From contig JAKOGI010000128.1 in the NCBI GenBank assembly GCA_029747015.1, positions 799,001 through 863,000 of the forward strand: DNA of 64,000 nucleotides, read 5' to 3'. The position numbers were made by a program, and so were the translations under genes. Below are positions 1 through 12,429 of this stretch, one piece after another. The stretch's first letter is position 1. Each line of letters opens with the position of its first letter. Origin of the DNA: Carnegiea gigantea. Its lineage: Eukaryota; Streptophyta; Magnoliopsida; Caryophyllales; Cactaceae. Below the pieces are notes generated by a model that saw only the letters and a program-made list of their open reading frames with translations, ran no database searches and was not told the origin of the DNA.

Positions 1-400
1 GGACGAGGATGAAGATGGTGAGGTGTGCTGGCGCTTGATGGTAGTGAGAGAGATGAGGATGAGATGAAGGAGAAGGGGAGGGGGTCAAGTTTCAGGTTCT
101 GTTAGCCGAGAAGAGAGATAAGGTGAGATTAGGGGGTTGGGTTGTCGGGCTTTCAGGAGAGAGAAAATGAGAGGAGATTAAGGGTGGAAGGTCACGTGCT
201 GCACGCATGCGGGGCTCGGGGGTTTTTTAGGTTTTATTATATTTGTTCTTTTTCTTTGGGCTAAGCAAGAAACGGACCTAGCAATTCGGGTTGTGCTTGA
301 GTGAAGTCGGCCCAAGTCCTCATTTCCGCCATTTTCATCATTTTTCTTATATTTTTTCCACATTTATTTGATACCTATAAAACAAAATAAAATCAAATAA
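1..400 (-). other. CT-rich leader-like tract at the left edge
   Basis: Read on the minus strand, the first 180 bases are a long pyrimidine-rich stretch (CTCTCT, CTTCTC and CATCTTCATCC runs) running off the window, preceded by ordinary AT-rich DNA. Such tracts are common just downstream of plant transcription starts, so this could be the first exon or leader of a gene lying beyond the left edge. No convincing start codon context, domain or splice pattern is visible. The 61-codon minus-strand frame at 178-363 resembles nothing I know. A low-complexity LTR fragment is the alternative. Confidence 0.2.
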
Positions 401-2689
401 AAACCTAAAAATAACGATTATAATGAGCATAAATCCAGTATAAAAGTATCGTAAAACTAACACATTTTTGGTACGAACAGGCTTACATTAGAAAATCAAT
501 CATATATATAACTTGTTGATTCAAATTTCTCATGAGTGTGTATTGATTATTTTAGGTGATATTATCATATATATAAGAATGTCAATCATTCAAAATTATT
601 TATATTTCCCCATTTTCAAATAATTTTGGAACATGCATGTAGAATATTAGAACGAGTTAATCAAGCATTTTTTTCCCCCCTTACAAAATCAATTTCATTA
701 TTTGGTCGTGCTGTCATATCTTGTGTAAGAGCATGAAAAGATTAACTACTATAATTATCACTCAAAAGAGTAAACATTGGTTTTATATGCCAACAAGTTC
801 GAAAAATAAAAATATCATCAAAATCAATCATATTATTCCTACACTTGTATGTGTCATAGAAATATGCACATTTGAGTTAATTAGAGAGATCAACTAGCAT
901 AAAAAAAGTCTTGACCATTAGAAGTCAAATATATGTTTCCTTCAATATATGCCACAAATAACATAACATATTTCATATGCCAATCACACATTGGGATAAA
1001 AATATCAAAACCCATAATCATAATTAACATGTTGAATGAGATATGTGATTTACGCACATTGGTCATGTAAGCATCTAACAATTAAATCAATAGAAATTAT
1101 GAATATCATGTATGAGTTATGTGTATTTCTCTCCTGATAGTATATGCAATTTCACAAATAAAGGTATAGGATCATGGAAGATGTGAAAATATTAAACATT
1201 CGTGGCATGTGATATTTTCCCCTTTTTAAAAAATAATAATTTATGTGCATAAAATCATTCAATAAATATTTTATGACATGCGTCATCAATAATTCATGGA
1301 GACATTTAGGAAAATATTATGTAAAGCCAACATGATGCTTATGCGCTCTAAGTAATTCTAATTCAACCAATGTATTTTCCAAATTTCAGTGTGAGAATTC
1401 ATGCATAAGTATCAAGTTGTCAATAGCTAAAAATCACAGGCATACAGATGGATGGCATGATAGATCATGGTTCCCTAATTCAAATTCAAGCTCATATGGA
1501 AATATTATTTCCACCAAAAAATTAATATTAACTCAAGTAGATGTGATTGCAAAAGAATATTGTACGTTTACAAAACAAGCATGCATTAGTGGCACCAAAG
1601 AAATTCATATATTGATTGATTTATATCATCCAATAATGATTTGAGATTATGATTTTACCACATGAGCTTACTAAATATTTCTCCTTGCATTTCATAAAAA
1701 GGTAGCACGTGAAGGAGAAATTGAAAATGATAGAGAAATCATTTTATTGGCAATAAACCTCATTTGATGACTCTTGCGGTTTCTTTTCAATTCTTAATTT
1801 TTGGAGCTTCCTATTGTACATAATTGAAAACTTATGTGATCGTTCAATTATGAAGGTTAGTCTCATTATTTTTAAAAATTCTCCAATAAAACCATTAATA
1901 GTAAGAGACCGAACTCCAACTCAATTCATGCAAAAATAAATATCTAATAAATCTTATTAATGTCATTAAAAAAATCTATAAGACATAAAGCCATATAGAT
2001 TATAACATGTCAAGATCAGACCATCTCCCCCTTGAAAATAGCTAAGCAAGACAATCTATAAACATATAATAATTATCATATAGAGTTTTAACAATTTGAA
2101 AACTTAATTTGCCCTTCTCAAAAGTAAATAAATCCCACAGAATCTTCTCTGGGTATATAATAAAAGATGCAGGAAAGAATTTAACAAAGGTATAGCCATC
2201 CACATACCAAGATTTTATAGTAGTTAAGCTATCTTCCACTTTAAAAAAAGTAATTGATTCTTGCCACACCCAAAAAAAAAAAGAAGATTTGCGTATAGGG
2301 GATATATGATAATTAGATACAAATAAAGCATAAATATATCTACAAATGCAATAGTATGAGAAACTTGTTGTCATATATCAACAGACATAGTTTATGCACA
2401 AATGACATGATTTTGTATTAGTGCTTAATCAAAGACAAATTAATTGTATGAAATTATCGAAATTCTAACCATTAATTCTCTCTTAGTTCACATAACAATG
2501 CTCACTAATGACATGTTCAAGTGAGAATGCATGACATTAGGATAGATTAACAATATTGTCCCCCTCCCCCCAAATAAAAATGCATTGCAATCCCTAATTA
2601 TTTATTGTAAAACAAATTATTACCATAAGAACTTCGGTAATTCTTGAACATCCAGTTGTGAATTGGAAATTATACTTACTTGGAGGTTA
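401..2689. other. AT-rich intergenic DNA without a recognisable gene
   Basis: The stretch has many in-frame stops on both strands and no domain I recognise. The longest open frame (110 codons, minus strand, 2042-2374) is rich in Phe, Tyr, Ile and Ser, as expected of translated AT-rich noncoding DNA. No terminal repeats or target duplications were found. Confidence 0.5.
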
Positions 2690-2835
2690 AGTACTCCTGC
2701 AAAATAAGCTTAAACCTTTCTCAAATTGTTTTTCAAAACTTTAGGTGTATGTTGGTTAGCATCCACAAAATTTAGAGGTATTGTCCCTTTTGGTACCCAT
2801 ACTTGTAAAGCATTATGAGCATTTTTTTTAATAGT

Positions 2836-2877
2836 ACAATAAGTAGAAATGTGACCTATTTTTGCACAATAATTACA
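2836..2877 (-). pseudogene. Gag zinc knuckle (CCHC) of the SIRE-like element
   Basis: The minus strand reads CNYCAKIGHISTYC, a perfect C-X2-C-X4-H-X4-C knuckle. In Gag it would bind the element's RNA during packaging. About a dozen residues later comes WVPK, the usual landmark between the knuckle and the protease region in this group. The knuckle is intact although the surrounding frame is broken. Confidence 0.85.
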
Positions 2878-3317
2878 AGTAATGGAGCTACTACTTTTGT
2901 GATTGGTCGATTTAATAAAGAAGTTTTTATAACACTTCTTTTTATTGAAAGGAAACCGATCCCTTTTTTGTTAAATGATACTTTTTGTAAGCCGAGAATT
3001 TTATTTAAATTGTCTTATCCTTTAGAAAATTTTAAACCAGTTTTTTCAAGGACGGTATATTTCGATTGTAAGTCATTTTTCACTTTTTTTAAGAAGGAGA
3101 CATCCTTCTTGAACTACATTTAAATCATTTGACAACGAACCATTTGATTTTTTAATTCAACATTTTCTTGAGACGAATCAAAAATCATTTTATTTAAACT
3201 TTTGATTTTAGAACTATGTCCTTGTAGCTATTTAAGAAAATACAGCAATAATTTTTATTACCTTGCATTTTCAACACTTATTTAAACCATCATATACCTC
3301 ATCTGGAACTTCGTACT

Positions 3318-3376
3318 CTTCTTCTTCTTCTTCTTCTTCTTCTTCTTCACTTATGTTCCCATCATCATCATCATCA
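3318..3376 (+). repeat. CTT/ATC microsatellite inside gag
   Basis: A run of CTT trinucleotides is followed shortly by ATC trinucleotides. On the minus strand these encode acidic Glu and Asp tracts of Gag, so the repeat probably grew from a coding acidic patch. Confidence 0.85.
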
Positions 3377-3881
3377 CTAAAAGTTGAATAGTTATTCATT
3401 CGCCAGTAGGCAAAGATGATTGATCTCTTTTGTCATTGGAATTGTCAAACATATTGTCCATTTATGACAAACTGGGATTTTCTTCATTCTTATCTTTGTA
3501 CAGAAGTAAAAGTTGCTCCTATAATTTATCAGCTCTCTCACTAAAACAAACACGGTTAAAAACTATCATTATGTAAAGAACATTGTCAAGTATATAAAGC
3601 CATTGCATTTTTCTTAAGCCTCTCTTTCTCATCTTGATTCAAATTTTCCTTTGGCTTGACAGTGGTGCTACCATATCATCTTTCATCCATGTGGGGATAA
3701 AAGGACCATCTGTAATGATGTTCAAATATCAAAATCAATTGATTCGACGTAAGACTTTATCATACACTTCTGAAGAGAAAAGTCGATATCATTAAAAATG
3801 GGATGACAATTAATAAAGGCACTCGATAGACTAGCTATAAGAGCTAGCTATAGACAGTTAAGTCTCAAAATTACAGCACCT

Positions 3882-3893
3882 GCTCTGACACCA
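3882..3893 (-). promoter_or_regulatory. tRNA-Met primer binding site of the SIRE-like element
   Basis: The minus strand reads TGGTGTCAGAGC, one base from the canonical TGGTATCAGAGC complement of the initiator tRNA-Met 3' end. It lies two bases from the LTR end and fixes the orientation as minus strand. Confidence 0.85.
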
Positions 3894-3895
3894 AT

Positions 3896-5247
3896 TGAAA
3901 GTTTAGTTAAGCTAGTGGAATCACCCTAGGGGGAGTGAATAGGGTGATTAACAAAAATTAAAGTAATTACAAAAATTAAATGTGGAAATAACAGTCGTAC
4001 AAAACACGTTGATATTTTTACGATGTTGGCCCCTCTAAATAGGGTTAGTCATTGCCTAAGGCTCTTCTTTCCCTAGAATTTGAATCATTCCACTTCTTAT
4101 TCATTTAAGAAGTTACATTCTTGAGTCTTCAACTCGACAAAGACTCTCTTGAATACTTTCAAGATCAACAACTCGATCGTAAGAACCTCTCTCTCGATCG
4201 ACCACTCAACTAAGTACCCTAGGTTGAGTCACTCATTAAGTATTGCTCACTCAATACTTAGCTACTCAAGCAAGTTCTCCCCAACTTTCTTATAGCAGGA
4301 TGCCCTTAAAAGAAGTTATCCTCACAAGATGAGTACAAGTTATGAATCAAATCAATATGCAAATTCTAGCTCAAAGTATTGTCTCAATTTTTCTTCTCTT
4401 CTCTTGTATTTGCAAGTGTAGCTCGTGATTTCTCAATTGCTCTAACGCCATGGACTTGCTTCAACTCCTCGTATACATAGCCAAAGATAATCAACTAGTT
4501 GTTATACTGTAATCTCTTAATCATGACAAATTTTGATTTGCTTGGATGAAATATGCTATTTTCAAGCCCTTGAACTTCCTTTCAATGTCTTGGAACCATG
4601 CTTTATTTACCACAGAAATAAATCTGCATTCATATTCTCAAGATGTTAATAATATCACATGTAATACATTCAAAATGATCTTTAATTTGGATTTTAAGAT
4701 TCAAATTTAAATTCAAGCTTTATTAACCAAGAGAAAATCTTAAAGATTTTATGATCATATCAATTAGTGATTATCACAATATTGTCCTCAACCAATTAAA
4801 GGATTTTTCATGGGTAATCAAACATTTTTCCAATATCAATCTCTTAGATCATATAAAATCTATATGCGCTTTATCATATAATATTTTCAAGTAAACCATA
4901 TAATATCTTTTGGTCATCAAAATATAAGCACAATATTATGTCATATCAATTAAGAAAATCCTTGATAAAAAATAATCCATATCGACAAATATCACAAGGT
5001 ATTTCTTATGAGATTTTATCTTCATTATTTCACTATCTAATATTAATTCTTAAGATAAAATCCATACGATATCCAACCAATTTAATTAGCTTAAATCATA
5101 TATATCATCATATCTTTAATTGTATCTCACAAGATATGATGTCAAAATCATGTCATAAATCCTGCACATAATCTTTGAAATTATGACAACAAATAAATAA
5201 AAATCATCATGTCATCATATATTACAGTTTCTTTTATGATAACTTCA
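3896..5247 (-). repeat. 5' LTR of the SIRE-like Copia (outer end uncertain)
   Basis: The LTR begins with TG next to the primer site and contains the GGGGGAGTGAATAGGGTGATTAAC-type block often seen at the inner end of SIRE-like LTRs. The outer boundary is not firm, because no second LTR is present for comparison and no target duplication can be tested. Confidence 0.55.
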
Positions 5248-5574
5248 CGTACCGCAAGTAATATCCATAATTCCATATCATCTCCAAGATTGCATCACTA
5301 TATTAACACATAATTACAAATACATTACACCATAATACTCATAAATAGGTCCAAAATATGTATTTTAATATTAATAAATTAATAGTTGAGCGACTATATA
5401 TATTATGTATGAAATAGGATAATTATAACGTCATATTACTTCACCATTTCATATATAATGCTAATCATATTGTTTGTTATCATCAAAATCAAAATATGAC
5501 TCTTAGAATCAACAGTTTGTAATGTTATTATATGTTATTTAACTAGGATTTGCATATGTTCAAGTACAGTAATC

Positions 5575-6825
<1,251 letters not shown>

Positions 6826-6858
6826 AGTAATCTTAATAGTCAATTCTATCAATCTATG

Positions 6859-7262
6859 GCCCTGTTTGGTAAACAGCTGTTAGCTGTTAGCTGTTAGCTG
6901 TTTGAATTAGCTGTTTATATTAGCTGTTTGAATTAGCTGTTTTTAAAAAAAGTGTTTGGTAAAAGTTAGCTGTTTCTAAAAAATATGTTGGTAAAATTTC
7001 ATTTATGCCCTTATTTATGAATTAGTTTTTAATGAGATGTGTGTAATTTTTTCAAACTTATGGACAATTATGTCATTCCTACAAAAAGCTCTTCTCAAAA
7101 GGCTAATGGGAATAACTTTTTCAAAAAGAGCTTTTTGGAGCCAAACAGTTATTGCAAACAGCTCTTTACCAAACACCATTTAACTGTTTGACTTGGTCAA
7201 AACAGTCAAAATCCTCCCAAACAGTTATTTTTTTCCAAAAAGCTATTGTTACCAAACACTCC
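6859..7262. mobile_element. hAT-like MITE with subterminal AGCTGT repeats
   Basis: The left end reads GGCCCTGTTTGGTAAACAG and the right end, inverted, reads AGTGTTTGGTAACAATAGC, so the two ends share TGTTTGGTAA as an imperfect inverted repeat. The left interior carries at least six TAGCTGTT-type copies, the kind of subterminal array that hAT transposases bind. There is no coding capacity. I see no target duplication, so the superfamily call (hAT rather than PIF/Harbinger) is tentative. Confidence 0.6.
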
Positions 7263-7479
7263 TCTCTTTTTAAAATTCTCAAATATTGTGCCGTGAGTAA
7301 TTTTCGAAGCTTTAATCAATAGCTGTCGTTGATTTGAATCTGACAATGAATCCTAGCCTTTGAATTAAAAAAAAAAAATAAGAACTTCCCTTCCATCAGA
7401 CGGCACTATCCCTCTTTCTCTTAAAATTACCAATTAAATACTCAAATCTGATATCAAATAACTACTACACGCAAGATTC

Positions 7480-7795
7480 TCTCCCCTCCATCTTGCTGCC
7501 TTCTTTCTTTTGTAATTTCCCTACCTAGAGGACTTTTAATTCTATCTACCCTCTCCTCCTCCCCCCCCCCCCCGGGCCCCAACCAAAGAACTGATTCTTC
7601 TTCCCCCTTCATCAATTTGCCATCCAACAATTGAATTGTAGAATTGATATCCAGAAGCGACTGAATTCTTTTTGCACTAATCTCAACTGCATTACTTGTC
7701 TTCTTGGCCTTTTAGAAAATCACCAAAAACCGTATTTGCTCTTTCTGGATCTGGGAGTTGTCCTCTATTGATGCCTTTCAACTTAAGCAAAGGTA
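7480..7795 (+). other. Possible orphan 5' exon with splice donor
   Basis: A CT-rich stretch including a C13 run (7561-7573) is followed by mixed-composition DNA that looks like a plant 5' leader. It ends in the short frame ATGCCTTTCAACTTAAGCAAAG followed at once by GTATGC, a good splice donor. Downstream DNA up to 11240 is T-rich like intron sequence but contains no exon I can identify. It may be the first exon of a lost gene or a fragment captured by a transposon. Confidence 0.25.
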
Positions 7796-10700
7796 TGCAT
7801 CGTCTCTCTGTTGAATTCTGGTTCTTTTCATTTCTCTCTATTTAAATATCTTTGGCCCAAGTAAAATGATTTAGATTGCAGAATAGCACTAGATTACACA
7901 TCCTCAGTATTTGAATATGGTTCAACATGGCATACAAAAACAAGGTTGACATCAATGGCCTCTGGTTTGTCTTTTCAGTTTTTAATTTGTTTTTCCTTCT
8001 AATTTTTGTAATTTTCTGTCAAGAACTCTGTTGTTGATTTTTTTTCCCTAAATTGTTTGGGATTTCAGTTGGTTGTTCTCTTCAGTGGTTTCAATATGTT
8101 CTACTCTTCAGTTCGAAGCACAAGCATGGTGATCCGGGAAATGGTTGTCTTTAAGTTGGAAACCCCTTTGTGTTTCAGTACAGAAGGAATTCAATGTAGG
8201 TTAGGCTAGGCACAAATAAGATTTTGCCAAACAAGAATTTGCTGACCCATCATCATCCCTTTTTCATTGTAAGAATTTGTGTTTTAGCTTCAATCTTTTT
8301 ATCGTTTAGGGTTATTTTGACTTTCAATTTGTTTATCCATAAGGAATTGTGACTATACTTAGAATAATGAAATCTGGGTACATGTGAAGTATCTCTTTCT
8401 CCTTCCATCATTATGTTTTTTTAATTTGGTGATAATTTGACAATTGGTTCATGATTTTGGTGTATTCACTTTAGGTTCGTTACTGGTTCATGATTCTGGA
8501 TTCTTTGTTGTCTATGATAATCGATTTAAGATGTTGAATTTTTATTATTTTTAAATCTAGACTAGGTTTAGATTTAGTTCGTTGGTTTGGGGTTTGGTGT
8601 ACAATAAATGGAAAACAATTTCTGTTCATCTTTTTATTTGTTTTATTTATTTCATGTTTTTACTTAGACATTGATTAATTTTTCTCGATAATTGAATGAT
8701 CATTTTTACTTTTACTAATTTTGAATTTGGATGTGGAGTCCTTACCTTATGTTATTGATAATTGGTTCAAAATTTGTTTTTAATTAATTTTAGATTTTTG
8801 GTTGACTGGATAATTAGTGTATGGTTTTAGGTAATATGGGCACTGAGTGGAGGCAGGTGGAGAGAGGACTTGGGGAGGGGTAGTCATGGGTATGGGTTTC
8901 TCTGAGCATTGAGAAGACCTAGGAGAAGGGGGTGTAGATGTAGAAAGAGATATTGTGCACTGTGCATAGTGCTAAACTAAATCCTTTTGATGACTTCTAT
9001 ATACCTAGGGGAAATTTATTCTTTTCTTTTTGTGAACACCTGCCTCTCTTGCTGGCTTTTTTTTTTTTTTTAAAAAAGGAAATCACTTAATTCAACAAAC
9101 TCTAATCTTTCTTATGGTTATAGCCTCCTTATATTTAAATCTAACTGGAATTGGCTTCTCCACCCGTGCTTAACGGCGTAATCTTTTCGATATATTATCT
9201 GTCTATTTCTTTGGCTTAATGCCATATGATTTGTGAATGAGAGGTTAAGTTTGATAATTATGCTGATTTAGTTGCATACGTGGATGCCATTAATATATGT
9301 GAAGTCTCTTAACATGGTGGTGGTTCAAAAGCTAATGTGATGCTATTTGTCTCCCTTATATATAGATATATTCAATTCTGTATGTGATCTATGAGGTTTG
9401 AATATGTTTGAAAAATTTAAGTGTTTTTGTGCTCCAATGATGGAGTTATAAATGTAGTCATTCTAAACGATTTTATCCCAACTATAATGAAATCCGCTCA
9501 CCCCCCTCTTCTTATGTAAATTTGAACATTTCACCCCATTTTTATGAAATGCCTTCATTTGACTTTGTTGAATGTTTTTACGTTTATTTATGTTGAATCA
9601 ACATGAGGAATGAGGAAGAAGTCATCACTATCCAATTGACTGATGCTTGCAAGAAGCAGAGGTGTACTCAATATCCCCTATACCAAATAACACTCTTTGC
9701 TATTTACAGTGTTATGTGTTCTCAAATCAACGTAGATCATTCTATTCTGGGATAATCATTGTGTATGATTTTGTTTACTAATAGTGAATAAGACTTTCTT
9801 TTTCATGGTAGAAATCAACAAATCACCACCGTTAATTCGTTATTGAATGTTAATTTACTCATATGGAAATAATTGTGCATATCTTCCACTTCTTCGTCAT
9901 GATATTAATCAATTTATAAAAAAATAAGTATGTTTATGATGTTGTTTAGTTCTATACATGATATAGTTAGGTATCAACAAATCATAATACTCATGTACAG
10001 GACAAATTATAATTTATGTTTGGTCCCCTCAGGTGCCTAAAGTGAAGGTAGTTTGATTTGGTTTGAAGTTAGTGTGAAGTAAGCTCTTAGATGAGATTAA
10101 TCTAGAAAAAGACTGGATGTTTTCTCTTATATGTAAATAGCACTGATGTGCTAATTGGGAATATTTTTAGAGGATATTAATCATCTTTTGTTTCCAACTA
10201 ATAGACTGTAAATTAGTAATTTGTCTCACATTAAAAGTGGTGGACGCTCTATATGCCAAACTACTTAGTATGACCATCTCGTCCAACGTGAAATAGTTCT
10301 GGAAGGGTCTTCTTGCTGAATTATCAATTCTTATGTATTAAATATTAATGGACATTTTTAGCAAGAAAATATGCTTGAGTTTTGACTTTAAAAGATAAAA
10401 ATACCATTCAATTTTAGTTGTGCAAATCTCACTTCTATTTAAGAAATTTGTATAGGAATTGTAAGAAATTTATTAGTCTCAAAATTTATGTATATTGAAT
10501 TTTCGTGCCACTTTTCATGGCATTTGTCATGATGACAATATATTCATATGTTTTTATTCATTACCTATATTAAAAGATAAATCTGGATTATATCTTTTAG
10601 GGTCAGTTTGGATGTGAATAATCCGAACTTTGGGGGTTTGGACGCTAATAATTGAACCTTTAAAAATGGCTTCTACCAATCTAACATTTGGACTATTTAT

Positions 10701-11240
10701 ATTTAGCATTACATAAGTCCTTTTAGACTGTATTATTGGTGTTTAGACCTTATCTTTTAACATTTTAGGTTTTCCAAAATTATTAGTCTCAATTGTATAT
10801 GAAATTGTTATCCATTTATTTTTTTCAAGAGAAATTTTTGTAAGTAAAACGACATAATTTGATCTATTGGGTTATGAACTAATATTGGAGGGAGTACATT
10901 AGCTTTCATGAATAGTTTTTGAAACCACTTTCTACTTTTATTTTCCATGTATGTTATTCATAAAATTAACCAAATTTAAGATTACTTTGTAAACGTTGTT
11001 GATATCATTAAAGTTTTTTTTTAAATTTAATGTGCTATTTTATACATTTTCTTGAACAATGAAATACATCTTCTATGTTAATAGGGTTTTTTTGGGGGGG
11101 GGTAATAAATCATACACATATTGCGACAACAAAATTTAAAATATCCTTTCAAGGAGTTATTGTCATAATTTATTACTTTAAACACAATAAAAAATATACA
11201 AGTACAATATTATTTAAAAAAATTGAAGATTAATATGCTC
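7796..11240. other. T-rich noncoding DNA without a recognisable gene
   Basis: No open frame above 60 codons exists on either strand. Composition is T-rich on the plus strand, as in plant introns. A degenerate Stowaway-like end (GGAGGGAGTA) appears near 10892 without a matching partner, and poly-T and G8 runs occur at 9058 and 11095. Nothing else is supported. Confidence 0.45.
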
Positions 11241-11254
11241 CATACACCGTACAG

Positions 11255-11825
11255 GTCTATACTAATAATAAATGTAATTTGTAGCTAGCGATAGTTACCC
11301 TCATTTATTATAATTGATAGCCGCGAAGCCACATTCTGTGTAGTACTCACTTATACATGCATAATCGTGACTAATGACCGCTTTGTATGCACCTATTACA
11401 TACAGTCATGTCACATAAAGTTTTTCCCCTTTTTTGACAAAAAATTGATTTTCGGGTTACACAAGGAAATTGTGGTTAGTTAAATATTTGTTAATTTCTA
11501 CATACGAGGGAAAAAAAAATTCAACTGATTTCTTCTCATGTATCACAGTCAGTACCTGTCTGTCTTTGTAAACAAGTAACCTATTTTGATTAATAGTAAC
11601 CCTATTTTCGTAAATAGTAGTCTTATTTTTATATAATATTTGTCAATAAGTTGTCATATATGTTAATGTTGTTATGGCAGCTTCTTGGTACATTTGTCTC
11701 CCATGTTGTTGTCAGCCTTGTTAGCTTTTAAAGTAACAAATTGAGTCTGCAATTGTTAATTCTTATTACATACAACCAATGACTTCTAATCCTAGTTCAT
11801 AGTCATCTCGCTACGATTATTATAA
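11255..11825. repeat. Dispersed AT-rich repeat, copy B (left part)
   Basis: From 11418 on, this aligns with copy A (GGGTTACACAAG, TTCAACTGATTTCTTC, TTGATTAATAGTAACC, GTTAATTCTTATTA). The preceding block 11255-11417 (GTAGCTAGCGATAGTTACC, ACTCACTTATACATGCATAA) reappears at 12325-12415 and 15400-15475. The copy is cut at 11825 by the Mutator-type MITE and continues at 12212. Confidence 0.7.
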
Positions 11826-12211
11826 GAGTGATGATACGTGTCTTGTTATGAGACACTCTTAAATATCTTATCTTAACTCAAAGTAATCTATTTTATGATT
11901 TAAAATCACCAAATTTTTAATAATTACAGTTTATTATGACTTATAAAGCTCTCATACTCGTCGATTATGCTAACAAATACAAATTGACATCCTAATCAGA
12001 TCAACCTCCTCCACGAAGGCATATCATATGTGTAATTTTGTACATATAAAAGATTATGTATAAAATGATGATTTTACACAATTTATAAATTTTGACATCT
12101 TTTCACTTTTCAAACATATCGTTTTTTCTTAATTTAATACGTATAATACATATTTTAAATAAAAACAAGACACTTAAAAAGTATTTTGTAACAAGACACT
12201 TATCATTTTGC
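11826..12211. mobile_element. Mutator-type MITE, 386 bp, with 9-bp target duplication
   Basis: The element is flanked by perfect 9-bp direct repeats TTATTATAA (11817-11825 and 12212-12220), the hallmark length of Mutator-like elements. Its ends are imperfect inverted repeats: left GAGTGATGATACGTGTCTTG, right (inverted) GCAAAATGATAAGTGTCTTG, with 18 of the first 23 positions identical. The homologous copy A of the host repeat lacks this insert and runs straight through the target site, which independently confirms the boundaries. It has no coding capacity, so it would have relied on a transposase supplied elsewhere. Confidence 0.88.
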
Positions 12212-12429
12212 TTATTATAATTGTTCTTTATGACCATACATAGTAATCAAGTCTTGTAACATACTTATTACATATAGTCACATCATATAATCTTAATAGT
12301 CAATTCTATCAATAATAAACGTAATTTGTAGCCAACGATAGCTGCTCTCATTTATTATAATCATTAGCCACATAACCCACATTGTCTCTAGTATTCACTT
12401 ATACATATATACTAGAATTATTGCCCTTA
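12212..12429. repeat. Dispersed AT-rich repeat, copy B (right part)
   Basis: This continues copy B after the MITE: TTGTTCTTTATGACCAT, ACATATAGTCACATCATA, CTTAATAGTCAATTCTATC and the GTAGCCAACGATAGCTGC block. It is cut at 12429 by the solo LTR, whose left target duplication CCTTA is 12425-12429. Confidence 0.7.

Larger units (their letters stand above)
2690..5247 (-). mobile_element. Truncated SIRE-like Ty1/Copia retrotransposon: gag plus 5' LTR
   Basis: On the minus strand this reads 5' LTR, tRNA-Met primer site, then a gag relic. Pol and the 3' LTR are absent: sequence left of about 2690 no longer resembles a retroelement, so the element is broken downstream of gag. Gag shows a GPFIPTW-like N-terminal patch near 3700, an acidic low-complexity segment (poly-Asp then poly-Glu, 3318-3376), a CCHC zinc knuckle and a following WVPK motif. 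This order is typical of the SIRE/Maximus group of plant Copia elements. Stops and frameshifts make it non-coding. The right end (5247) is a guess from an AACTTCA terminus that mirrors the TGAAAGTTT start. Confidence 0.75.

Noticed and set aside
1417..1644. 75-codon plus-strand frame in the left intergenic region
   Set aside because: No motif, no codon-use signal and no supporting promoter; expected by chance in DNA of this length.
10870..10905. Stowaway MITE end (TACTCCCTCC on the minus strand)
   Set aside because: Only one end is visible. No inverted partner or TA duplication was found within a few hundred bases.
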